Shown here one piece after another: positions 1 to 5,398 of a DNA stretch of 6,814 nucleotides. The notes beneath the pieces are model-generated. The model searched no databases and was not told where the DNA came from. It saw nothing but the letters and a program-made list of their open reading frames with translations. Each line of letters opens with the position of its first letter. The first letter of the stretch is position 1. A program made the translations under genes and the position numbers. This stretch comes from Bacillota bacterium (GTDB lineage: Bacteria > Bacillota > Clostridia > Oscillospirales > QAMX01), in contig JAKPBM010000128.1 in NCBI GenBank assembly GCA_029778935.1, positions 1 to 6,814 on the forward strand. Reading direction: 5' to 3'.

Positions 1-701
1 GCTCGCGCATCTGTTCCGACCGTCTGACGGCGGCGGAGGCCCTGGAATTTGCCGAGTCTACGGGGCATAAGCCCACCTACTGGGACAATTACCCCGTAAA
101 CGACATGGAAATGGTGGACGAACTGCACTTAATGCCTTTTTCCGGCCGGGAAGCGGGGCTGCATAAGGTCTCCGACGGGCTGGTAGCCAACCCCATGGAG
201 ACGGCGGAAGCGTCCCTGTTGCCCCTTTTAACGGTGGCGGACTATTTGTGGGACACGGAAGGGTACGACCCGTGGGAAAGCTTCCGGCAGGCTTCGGAAA
301 TTGTGCTGGGGAAAGGGTACGAAGACGACGCGGCGGTGTTTGCGCAGCTTTGCTACCGAAGCTGTTTAAACGGCAACGGGTTCCATTTCCGTTTTACCGC
401 GCCCCACGGAATCCACCCCGTGTTTGACGCTTTGGCCAAAACGGGCGAACTTGCGCCGGTGAAAGCCTATCTGGAACAGGCGAAAACCGCTCTGGCGCGC
501 CTAAAGACCTGTCCCAACGCGAAATTTCTGCGGGAATGCGGCCGCTTTCTGGACACTTCGGAGGCCTTCTGCGAAAGCGCGCTGGCTTTGTGGCGGGGGG
601 ACGACAAGCCGCTGCGGGCGTATTTGTACCGGGGCGAGGACGTGATGAAGTACGAAGCAAGACAGCTTCTGGATATTTTTGCAAAGGGGAAATTGGCATG
701 A
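1..701 (+). CDS. GH84 family beta-N-acetylglucosaminidase (NAGidase domain), C-terminal part, 5' end outside window
   Basis: The reading frame is open from base 3 (bases 1-2 belong to a cut codon) and gives 232 residues before TGA. GH84 enzymes release terminal beta-N-acetylglucosamine by substrate-assisted catalysis. The visible part holds the second half of the TIM-barrel domain: WDNYPVND at residues 27-34, then a GxxANPMxxAEAS segment at about 59-71 and a TVADYLWD helix at 77-84. From memory of Bacteroides GH84, Trp337, Asn339, Asp344 and Asn372 bind substrate; Trp27, Asn29, Asp34 and Asn63 here have nearly the same spacing. The catalytic Asp-Asp pair lies upstream and is not visible, so activity cannot be judged. 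The remaining 130 or so residues are probably a helical C-terminal region. No cell-wall anchor or secretion-linked domain follows, so an N-terminal signal, if any, is outside the window. The stop overlaps the start of the next gene (ATGA), implying one transcript. Family call is confident; exact substrate is not. Confidence 0.87.
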   Translation, partial: SRICSDRLTAAEALEFAESTGHKPTYWDNYPVNDMEMVDELHLMPFSGREAGLHKVSDGLVANPMETAEASLLPLLTVADYLWDTEGYDPWESFRQASEIVLGKGYEDDAAVFAQLCYRSCLNGNGFHFRFTAPHGIHPVFDALAKTGELAPVKAYLEQAKTALARLKTCPNAKFLRECGRFLDTSEAFCESALALWRGDDKPLRAYLYRGEDVMKYEARQLLDIFAKGKLA

Positions 702-997
702 CGACGCACATCGTAGCCTGGCGCTTTAAGCCGGAGTTTTCGGAGGAACAGAAAAAGGAACTGGCCCGGGAGATTAAGGCCCGGCTGGAAGCCCTGCCGA
801 ATGTCATCGACGGCATTGTGGAAATGTCCGTGAAAACGGAGCTGCTTCCTGCTTCCAGCATGGATTTGATGCTTTTCAGCCGGTTTGTCAGCCCGGAGGC
901 GCTGGCCGCTTATCAGGTGCATCCGGCCCATAAAGAGGTAAGCCAGTTTGTCCGCTCGGTTGTCTGCGAGCGGGTGTGTCTGGATTACGAAGAATAA
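698..997 (+). CDS. Dabb family protein (stress-responsive dimeric A/B barrel)
   Basis: This 99-residue protein starts MTTHIVAWRFK and has the typical Dabb layout: a first beta strand (THIVAWRFK), a helix with charged residues (about 15-30), GIVEMSV strand near 41-47, LMLFSRF strand near 60-66, then EALAAYQVHPAHKEVSQFV (about 69-87) and a final strand VCERVCLDYEE. The AYQVHPAH motif is a family hallmark. Length matches single-domain members. The start ATG at 698 overlaps the preceding TGA by 4 bp and is preceded by AAAGGGGA at 683-690, so translation is probably coupled to the GH84 gene. Family members are small dimeric barrels, some enzymatic (plant olivetolic acid cyclase type), most without known function; no specific substrate can be named here. 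Linkage to a glycosidase hints at a role in sugar or stress metabolism but this is inference. A longer frame beginning at 536 is rejected because it lies inside the GH84 gene and has no ribosome site. Confidence 0.9.
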   Translation: MTTHIVAWRFKPEFSEEQKKELAREIKARLEALPNVIDGIVEMSVKTELLPASSMDLMLFSRFVSPEALAAYQVHPAHKEVSQFVRSVVCERVCLDYEE

Positions 998-1005
998 GGA
1001 TAGAA

Positions 1006-1040
1006 AAAGGCTGACGGGAAACCGTCAGCCTTTAGTTTTT
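1006..1040. terminator. Bidirectional intrinsic terminator after the GH84-Dabb operon
   Basis: A perfect 12-bp stem, AAAGGCTGACGG (1006-1017) with CCGTCAGCCTTT (1022-1033), is closed by a GAAA tetraloop (GNRA type). On the plus strand it is followed by AGTTTTT and lies 8 bases after the Dabb stop. On the minus strand the same stem is followed by TTTTTC, so it can also end leftward transcripts coming from the grpB side. Strong by inspection. Confidence 0.93.
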
Positions 1041-1596
1041 GCTTGCTTGTTCAGCAGGAGCGGGCAAGGCCGGCGCGGCAGCCTTACGAAAAGCAGCGCT
1101 TTACGCTTCAAGGCACAGGCGTGGTATTTTGGCATGCTCCAGCGCCGCCCAAAACTATAACCGCCGGCGGGGCGAACCAACGGGAAGGAACCCGCCATGG
1201 GTACGGCCGATATACTTCGCAACCGGCAGAAAGGGGAACCCGAACGGAAAACGGCTGATTCGGCTGATATGACCGGGGAATCGGCAGGAGGGAACCCGGT
1301 TCCGCCAGTACGGCCGGATTTTTTCGCAGACCCGTGCTGGGCGAACCTTCGGTCTTCCTGTATAGCGATATGATTGCTCCAGATATTAAACTGCCCGGTT
1401 CCGCCGGTACGGCCCCAGCGACGTTCATCCGAGGCGAACCCGTACATGAACCGGCCCGGTTTGCTTGCTCTTGCAGCAACCTGCACACCTTCCTGAAAAC
1501 CGCATTTCGGCCAGGCTGCATTTCCCTGCCGGCGGGTTTTTCGGTAATGCGTCCGCCGCTTACTATAGTTTGCCCAAAGCGAACCAAAACGGCCGC
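1041..1596. other. 556-bp non-coding region between convergent genes, holding degenerate repeats
   Basis: No convincing gene is found here. Long open frames exist on the minus strand (1108-1587 with a TTG start; another running 1025-1705) but they lack ribosome sites, have no recognisable domain, are rich in Arg/Gly/Pro, and one reads through the terminator and into the grpB gene in another frame. Their internal amino-acid repeats (GRTGGTG twice) simply follow the DNA repeat described separately. If the minus-strand grpB transcript reads through, this stretch would be its 3' untranslated region, ending at the bidirectional terminator at 1006-1040. It could also hold a structured RNA, an old mobile element or a decayed gene; I cannot separate these by eye. 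Confidence 0.6.
1171..1440. repeat. Three degenerate repeat units, about 100-bp period, with shared core blocks
   Basis: The block GTACGGCC occurs at 1201, 1308 and 1407. In units 2 and 3 it ends a 21-base match (1295-1315 and 1394-1414, one difference) that starts CCCGGTTCCGCC; unit 1 has a partial version, CCCGCCATGG just before it. Downstream, units 1 and 2 carry TTCGCA exactly 7 bases after GTACGGCC and then GG(G/C)GAACC exactly 24 bases after it (1233-1240 and 1340-1347). Unit 3 has GGCGAACC 18 bases after (1433-1440). Extra copies of the last block stand alone at 1171-1178 and, as AGCGAACC, at 1578-1585. The order of blocks is conserved, so this is a true modular repeat rather than base-composition noise. 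Its function is unknown to me. Confidence 0.7.
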
Positions 1597-2157
1597 TTAC
1601 TCGTACTTTTTCCCGTATATCTCTTTTGCCCGCTGCGTGTACTTTTGAACAAATTCGGTTTTCATCCTGGTGTATCCGTCCCGGTCGTGCTCGAAGGGTT
1701 TCCATAGGGACAGTTTGAGCTGTTCATATGCCCCGGCGATTTCGGGATGGCCGTTTAGGTAGTCCCGGAAATACAGCTCGTCATGGTCGCCCAAGTTCCT
1801 TAGGTGCAGGTGGAACACCCGTTCGGCAAAGCCGTTTTCCGTGTAGCCTTTGTTAAAATCCATGCGGTTCGGGCTTTGGGCCATGCAAAGGTAGCCGTGC
1901 CGAAGCAAGAGGTAATAGATGGCACGGTGTTTTTCAAGCGGGGCTTCCACCAGAATGTCGACGATCGGTTTTGCCCAAATGCCGTTTATGGCCGTGCTTC
2001 CGATGTGGTGGATGCGGACGCCTTCGGGCAGGAACGAGAATAAAAATGCCTGTTCTTCCTGAAACCAGTCTTGCAAATACGCCTTGTGCTCCGTCAGCCG
2101 GATGGGGAACAGCTGCCAAAGCTCTTCCAGCGTCATCTCCGACAGGGGCTTGCCCAC
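1597..2157 (-). CDS. GrpB family protein (nucleotidyltransferase fold, UPF0157)
   Basis: The 186-residue product has the GrpB signature HIGSTAINGIWAKPIVDILV at residues 51-70, in which Gly-Ser and the later Asp match the G-S...D pattern of nucleotidyltransferase-fold proteins. It also has FHLHLR at 115-120 and LYFRDYLNGHP at 128-138, and a C-terminal helix rich in Lys. Length is normal for the family. The biochemical role of stand-alone GrpB proteins is poorly known, so no substrate is claimed. The start is taken as GTG at 2157: it gives MGKPLSEMTLEELWQLFP, the form I recall as usual for relatives, and lies 8 bases after AGGAGG. A TTG one codon upstream (2160) is the alternative. The gene is separated from the upstream alkD-like gene by 229 bp and is convergent with the Dabb gene. 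I see no clear promoter of its own and no hairpin directly after the stop. Confidence 0.9.
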   Translation of the reverse strand: MGKPLSEMTLEELWQLFPIRLTEHKAYLQDWFQEEQAFLFSFLPEGVRIHHIGSTAINGIWAKPIVDILVEAPLEKHRAIYYLLLRHGYLCMAQSPNRMDFNKGYTENGFAERVFHLHLRNLGDHDELYFRDYLNGHPEIAGAYEQLKLSLWKPFEHDRDGYTRMKTEFVQKYTQRAKEIYGKKYE

Positions 2158-2165
2158 CAAAACGG

Positions 2166-2173
2166 CCTCCTTT
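2166..2173 (-). promoter_or_regulatory. Ribosome binding site of the GrpB family gene
   Basis: On the minus strand the sequence reads AAAGGAGG, a near-perfect match to the anti-SD of 16S rRNA. It is 8 bases from the GTG at 2157 and 5 bases from the TTG at 2160. The spacing and the family's usual N-terminus favour GTG. Confidence 0.8.
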
Positions 2174-2273
2174 CCAATGGCAACGGGATTTTCGCGAAGG
2201 TTACTTGCCAGCCCGGCGGGAAGCAGGGGCTGTGCTTTACTTTAGATTTTGCTTGCATCCCGCCCGTATACAG

Positions 2274-2318
2274 CCGCGTTTGCGCGGTGCCGGACGGGCA
2301 AAAAGCTCCGTCCGGCAC
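2274..2318. other. Two back-to-back perfect hairpins, possible terminator or RNA-processing signal
   Basis: An 11-bp perfect stem GTGCCGGACGG (2287-2297) with CCGTCCGGCAC (2308-2318) encloses a 10-base loop. It abuts a second, 5-bp stem, CCGCG (2274-2278) with CGCGG (2283-2287), with loop TTTG; the two share base 2287. They lie 69 bases past the AlkD-like gene's stop on the minus strand. Neither strand shows a proper U-tract right after the long stem, so this is not a canonical intrinsic terminator; it may slow polymerase, block 3' exonuclease or be a dispersed palindrome. Confidence 0.6.
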
Positions 2319-2386
2319 AAAATTACCAATTTAAAAACTTATCACAGCCTGGCCCGTGTGTGCCCGGCTCGGCAAGCAAAGGGCAT

Positions 2387-3076
2387 TTACGCCTGCCTGC
2401 TTCCTAGACAGGAAAGCCACGCCTTGTCCTCTTGGGAAACGCGCCGGGAATCGCGGATTTTCTGCGCCGTTTTGGCAAGCGTCTCGCCGTCCAGACGGCA
2501 GGCAAGCAGATACTCCTTCGTTTCCGCCGGGTGCAGGGCAAACAGCACGGACACCGCCCACGCAACAGCCATCTTGGCGTAATACCCGGGGTGGGACACG
2601 GCGTCCAGCGCGGCAAACGCCCGGGGCAGGTCGGCCTTGTCCGTAAAATAGCAAAGCAGCATCACCACGGCAAAGCGGACGAAAAACTCCTTTTCGCTTA
2701 CAAGATACGGCTCCAAAAACATCCAAACGGCTTCCTTTTCGGCCGGTTTCATCTTCAGTCCTGCGCAAAAGCTGTCGCACACGGCCCAGTTGGATATTTT
2801 CGGCACAAACGCCGCCGTTTTGGATAGTTTCTCGTCCAGAGGCAGCCGGGCCGCGCCGATTACAAGCCCTTCCAGAAGGATTTCCTCGTGAAAAGCCTCT
2901 TCCGGCGCCTCGTACCCGCCGGTTTTGGCAAGCTCCCGCGCGTACTTTTGCAAAGCGGGCAGGCGCACGCCCAAAATCCCCCGCGCGCCCGGCAAAAGCC
3001 CCGCCGTAAACTTTCTATACGGCTCTTCCGCAAGGGACGTAAGCTTTGCCCGTACTTCTTCCTGCCGCAAAGTCAT
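2387..3076 (-). CDS. DNA alkylation repair protein, AlkD-like (HEAT-repeat fold)
   Basis: The 229-residue product matches the AlkD-like family (Pfam DNA_alkylation). These proteins use stacked helical repeats to hold DNA and remove or help remove N3- and N7-alkylpurines. Visible landmarks are RKFTAGLLPG (about 21-30), GVRLPALQKYARELAK (36-51), NWAVCDSFC (96-104), FFVRFAVVMLLCYF (131-144) and YYAKMAVAWAVSVLF (165-179). From memory, Bacillus cereus AlkD uses Trp109, Asp113, Arg148 and Trp187; Trp97, Asp101, Arg134 and Trp173 here have almost the same spacing, which suggests a kept active-site cleft (inference). The start is ATG at 3076: it overlaps the TGA of the upstream alkyltransferase gene by 4 bp and has GGAGAGGAAA 5-14 bases ahead. 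The frame is open upstream to 3307, but that part lies inside the alkyltransferase gene and is rejected. It is the last gene of the operon. Confidence 0.88.
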   Translation of the reverse strand: MTLRQEEVRAKLTSLAEEPYRKFTAGLLPGARGILGVRLPALQKYARELAKTGGYEAPEEAFHEEILLEGLVIGAARLPLDEKLSKTAAFVPKISNWAVCDSFCAGLKMKPAEKEAVWMFLEPYLVSEKEFFVRFAVVMLLCYFTDKADLPRAFAALDAVSHPGYYAKMAVAWAVSVLFALHPAETKEYLLACRLDGETLAKTAQKIRDSRRVSQEDKAWLSCLGSRQA

Positions 3077-3531
3077 GCAAATTTCCTCTCCAAAGCCAGC
3101 AGGGCTTCTTTTATCGGCAGGCCGCTGCCGTAGCCGACCAGCGAGCCGTCGGAGCCGATGACCCGGTGGCAGGGGATTAGGATGGGAAGCGGGTTGCGGT
3201 TGTTCGCCATGCCTACGGCGCGGAACGCCTTCGGCTTGCCCACCGCGCGGGCAATGTCGGCGTAGCTTCGTGTTTGGCCGTAGGGGATTTCCCGCAGGGC
3301 CTGCCACACCGACTGCTGAAACGGCGTTCCTTGAGGGGTCAGGGGCAGGGCAAAGGCCTTCCTCTGCCCGGCGAAATACTCCGTAAGCTGTCTTTTGGCT
3401 TCCAGAAGCAACGGCGTGGGCGTTTCGTCGAAAGCTTCAAACTCGCCGGAAAACAGAACGCGCGTTATGGCGTTATCCTGTTCTTCCACGCACAAATTGC
3501 CCAGAGGGGTCGGCACAAGGATACGGGGCAC
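3073..3531 (-). CDS. ogt: Methylated-DNA--[protein]-cysteine S-methyltransferase (O6-alkylguanine-DNA alkyltransferase)
   Basis: This cytoplasmic suicide enzyme moves alkyl groups from O6-alkylguanine or O4-alkylthymine in DNA to its own cysteine. The 152-residue product has the full set of landmarks: FQQSVWQALREIPYGQTRSYADIA at 71-94 (start of the DNA-binding domain), RAVGMANNRNP at 104-114 with the conserved arginine (Arg104) and helix-turn-helix, the active-site PCHRVIG at 120-126 (acceptor Cys121), then the GYGSGLPIKEALLALE tail. The N-terminal domain is short (about 70 residues), as in Ogt-type stand-alone enzymes; no Ada regulatory domain is present. The start is GTG at 3531, 8 bases after AAAGGAG (3540-3546 on the minus strand), 16 bases after the flippase stop. 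The stop overlaps the AlkD-like gene. No Ada-type regulator is visible, so expression probably follows the flippase promoter at 5228-5256. Symbol given for the family; ada/mgt naming is possible. Confidence 0.95.
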   Translation of the reverse strand: MPRILVPTPLGNLCVEEQDNAITRVLFSGEFEAFDETPTPLLLEAKRQLTEYFAGQRKAFALPLTPQGTPFQQSVWQALREIPYGQTRSYADIARAVGKPKAFRAVGMANNRNPLPILIPCHRVIGSDGSLVGYGSGLPIKEALLALERKFA

Positions 3532-3547
3532 GGTAAACGCTCCTTTC

Positions 3548-5170
3548 CTAAGCGCGAAGCAGTTTCAGTTTTGTCAAAAGGGCGGCGATTTTCCGCCCGC
3601 CGGGGAAGAGCAGCACGTCGTCCCGGTTCAGCCCGCGGATGAGCAGCAAGAACACGCCGTAGAACGCTGCCGAAAGGAAGATGGACAGTATGGTCGCCAG
3701 CCGCTCCGGCAGAACCGCGGCGAGCAGCCAGCAGCTCACCGCGCTGAACACGCCCATGGCGAGGCTGGCCAGGGTCGGTTTTGCCATCAGCGAGAAGAAT
3801 CGGACGGAGAGGTTGGCTCTCTTTTTGATAAAGGTCATGTTCGAAGCGAACATGGTGATGTAGCAAAGCAGCGTGCCGATGGGGGCGCCGTAGATGCCGA
3901 TACCTTTGGTGCCCACGAGCACGTAGTTGGCCGAGAGCTTTACCAGGCTGCCCAGCATCAGCGAGTAGATGGGCAGGCGCATGTGCCCAAAGGACTGGAG
4001 CATGGCCGTGGTCAGCGATGCCAGGCACACCCAGAAGGAAGCAACGCCCAGAATCCGAAGCAGCGGAGTTGTTACGGCGATTTCCGACAGCCGCGCCGGG
4101 AACAGAAGCCTTTGAATCGGCTCGGCCAGCACCGCAAGGCCCACCGCGCAGGGGGCCGCCAGCACGGCCACGAGCTTGACCGCCCGGGAGGACATGTGAA
4201 TCAGGCGCTTGGTGTCCTGTTTGGCGCGGACGGCGGAGAGAGCCGGGACGATGCTCATGTTCAAGGACGCGATAATGGACGGCGGCAGATTGAACAGGGT
4301 CTGGGCATAGCCCTTGTAGCCGCCGTACGCCGCGTTGACGGCTTCCTGGCTTAAGCCAAGGTGGGACAGCCGGTCGTAAATCAGAAACAGGTCCAAAACC
4401 CCCGTAAGGTTTACCACCATGGAGCCGACGGCCAGCGGGATGGCGATTTTCCAGAAAGAAAACACCAGCTCGCCGGAAGAGCGCACCGGCCCGCCCCGGG
4501 TTGAAAGGGACTTGGTGAACCTGTAATTATATGGCAGGTAGAAGATGGTGATGACCACAAGAAAGCCGGCCAAAGTACTCAGCGTCGTTCCGAAGATGCC
4601 GCCGGCGGCCACATATTCCGGCCCTTTCCCCAAAGAGCGCACCCACAGGGCTATCCCGATGCCTGCGGCAAGCTTCACGATGGATTCAAACACCTGAGAA
4701 ATGGCGGTGGGCGTCATTTTCTGCAGCCCCTGGAAGTAGCCGCGGAACACCGACATGACGGACAGAATCAGCACGGCGGGGGACAGGGCCATGATGGAGT
4801 ACACCGCCGGCGCGTTGTCAATCTGGATGGCGAAAGCTCGTCCGCCAAAGAACATAAGCAGCGTGCCCAGCAGGCCCACGACAAACATGGAAACAAGCGT
4901 CAGCCGGAACAGCTTGCACACTTCCGCAAACCGGCCCACGGCGTAGCTTTCCGCCACCATGCGGGAAAGGGCCAGCGCGCCGCCGGAGGCGCAGACGGAT
5001 AAAATCAGCTGGTATATCTCATAGGCCGAGCTCAAATAGCCCATGCCCTCGTCGCCCAGTATGTTGGTCAAGGGGATTTTGTATATGACCCCCACCAGTT
5101 TTACGAGCATGTTGGCCAATATTAAAATGATGGCGCCGGACGCCATCTTGCTGGTTCGCTGCTGAACCAA
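3548..5170 (-). CDS. SpoVB/MurJ-like flippase of the MOP superfamily (polysaccharide biosynthesis protein)
   Basis: The 540-residue product is a polytopic membrane protein with about 14 predicted helices, usual for MOP exporters that flip lipid-linked glycans across the cytoplasmic membrane (SpoVB, YtgP, Wzx, MurJ). Landmarks are the N-terminal KLVGVIYKIPLTNILGDEGMGYLSSAYEIY (about 24-53), FRGYFQGLQKMTPTAISQV at 142-160 (typical of the SpoVB-like branch), a central YKGYAQTLFNLPPSI, GIYGAPIGTLLCY in the second half, and a cytoplasmic tail with LNRDDVLLFPGGRKI. The start is taken as TTG at 5170, because AAAGGAAGTG (5177-5186, minus strand) would overlap the GTG at 5179 but is 6 bases from the TTG; if GTG is used, three residues are added. 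It is the first gene of the operon with the two DNA repair genes and has its own promoter at 5228-5256. Substrate cannot be told from sequence; peptidoglycan precursor or spore cortex lipid II are possible. Confidence 0.9.
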   Translation of the reverse strand: MVQQRTSKMASGAIILILANMLVKLVGVIYKIPLTNILGDEGMGYLSSAYEIYQLILSVCASGGALALSRMVAESYAVGRFAEVCKLFRLTLVSMFVVGLLGTLLMFFGGRAFAIQIDNAPAVYSIMALSPAVLILSVMSVFRGYFQGLQKMTPTAISQVFESIVKLAAGIGIALWVRSLGKGPEYVAAGGIFGTTLSTLAGFLVVITIFYLPYNYRFTKSLSTRGGPVRSSGELVFSFWKIAIPLAVGSMVVNLTGVLDLFLIYDRLSHLGLSQEAVNAAYGGYKGYAQTLFNLPPSIIASLNMSIVPALSAVRAKQDTKRLIHMSSRAVKLVAVLAAPCAVGLAVLAEPIQRLLFPARLSEIAVTTPLLRILGVASFWVCLASLTTAMLQSFGHMRLPIYSLMLGSLVKLSANYVLVGTKGIGIYGAPIGTLLCYITMFASNMTFIKKRANLSVRFFSLMAKPTLASLAMGVFSAVSCWLLAAVLPERLATILSIFLSAAFYGVFLLLIRGLNRDDVLLFPGGRKIAALLTKLKLLRA

Positions 5171-5176
5171 GAAGAA

Positions 5177-5186
5177 CACTTCCTTT
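5177..5186 (-). promoter_or_regulatory. Ribosome binding site deciding the flippase start
   Basis: The minus strand reads AAAGGAAGTG, one mismatch from AAAGGAGGTG. It includes the in-frame GTG at 5177-5179, which therefore cannot be the start on this site, and lies 6 bases before the in-frame TTG at 5168-5170. Confidence 0.7.
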
Positions 5187-5227
5187 AAGGTAAGATAAAA
5201 GGGTAAAAATTCCGATAAGCCGCAAAC

Positions 5228-5256
5228 ATTGTAGCACAGAACGGCCTAAAATGCAA
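5228..5256 (-). promoter_or_regulatory. Leftward sigma-A-type promoter for the flippase-ogt-alkD operon
   Basis: On the minus strand a -10 box TACAAT (5228-5233) is preceded by TG one base away (TGC before it, an extended -10) and by a 17-base spacer from TTGCAT (5251-5256), a weak -35. Transcription would begin near 5221, giving a leader of about 50 bases before the TTG start. No operator clearly overlaps it. Confidence 0.75.
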
Positions 5257-5333
5257 ATAAATCCGCCTAAATTTACAATTCCGACACGTTCGGAAAACGA
5301 ATCGGAAAAATTTTAGCGGCAGTAAACTATGTT

Positions 5334-5349
5334 GTTGACAAATGTAAAC
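5334..5349. promoter_or_regulatory. BlaI/CopY-type operator box 1, overlapping the -35
   Basis: GTTGACAAATGTAAAC fits the CopY box consensus I recall, RnYKACAnnTGTARnY, at every position. The core ACA-nn-TGT is the shared half-site pattern of the BlaI/MecI/CopY family. It covers the -35 of the repressor gene's own promoter, so binding should block polymerase. Confidence 0.75.
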
Positions 5350-5363
5350 AGCTGTGCTATATT
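5335..5363 (+). promoter_or_regulatory. Rightward sigma-A promoter of the blaI-blaR1-like operon
   Basis: TTGACA (5335-5340, perfect consensus) is followed after exactly 17 bases by TATATT (5358-5363, one change from TATAAT). Transcription would start near 5370, about 30 bases before the chosen ATG. This is an intrinsically strong promoter held between two operator boxes, as expected for a repressed system. Confidence 0.9.
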
Positions 5364-5365
5364 GT

Positions 5366-5381
5366 GTTTACAAAAGTAAAC
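5366..5381. promoter_or_regulatory. BlaI/CopY-type operator box 2, over the transcription start
   Basis: GTTTACAAAAGTAAAC differs from the same box pattern at one core base (AGT for TGT) and lies in an 18-base perfect inverted repeat, TGTTTACAAAAGTAAACA (5365-5382). Its centre is 32 bases from that of box 1, about three helical turns, so two repressor dimers could bind the same DNA face. Confidence 0.68.
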
Positions 5382-5398
5382 AGATGGATGTGATTCGC

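Larger units (their letters stand above)
2158..2386. other. 229-bp intergenic gap between AlkD-like gene and GrpB gene
   Basis: This gap holds the grpB ribosome site and two adjacent hairpins (listed separately). No open frame with a ribosome site fits inside it. Minus-strand promoter candidates were sought: TAAAGT- and TAATTT-like -10 boxes exist, but none has an acceptable -35 at 16-18 bp, so whether grpB has its own promoter or is read from the flippase operon is undecided. Confidence 0.55.

Noticed and set aside
1562..1569. TATAGT as a minus-strand -10 box for a small RNA
   Set aside because: No acceptable -35 at 16-18 bp; the ACTATAGT palindrome reads the same on both strands and is likely chance.
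1152..1571. Possible terminal inverted repeats (AAACTATA at 1152-1159, TATAGTTT at 1564-1571) marking a miniature transposable element
   Set aside because: Only 8 bases match exactly, with loose similarity around them; no target-site duplication could be recognised.
1108..1587. 159-codon minus-strand open frame with a TTG start
   Set aside because: No ribosome site, low-complexity composition and no recognised fold; long chance frames are common in GC-rich DNA.
1025..1705. 226-codon open frame on the minus strand across the repeat region
   Set aside because: It runs through the start region of the terminator and overlaps the GrpB family coding end in another frame, has no ribosome site or known domain, and its internal repeats are explained by the DNA repeat.
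3077..3307. N-terminal extension of the AlkD-like frame up to 3307
   Set aside because: It lies within the alkyltransferase gene in another frame; ATG at 3076 has a ribosome site, a coupled overlap and the family's normal length.
3395..4354. 319-codon plus-strand open frame
   Set aside because: It is the antisense shadow of the flippase and alkyltransferase genes, which both show clear family motifs; its product is rich in Arg, Gln, His and Gly with no domain.
5228..5382. Control of the flippase operon by the BlaI-type boxes
   Set aside because: The boxes lie about 78 bp or more upstream of the leftward -35 at 5251-5256 and do not overlap that promoter; direct repression is unlikely.
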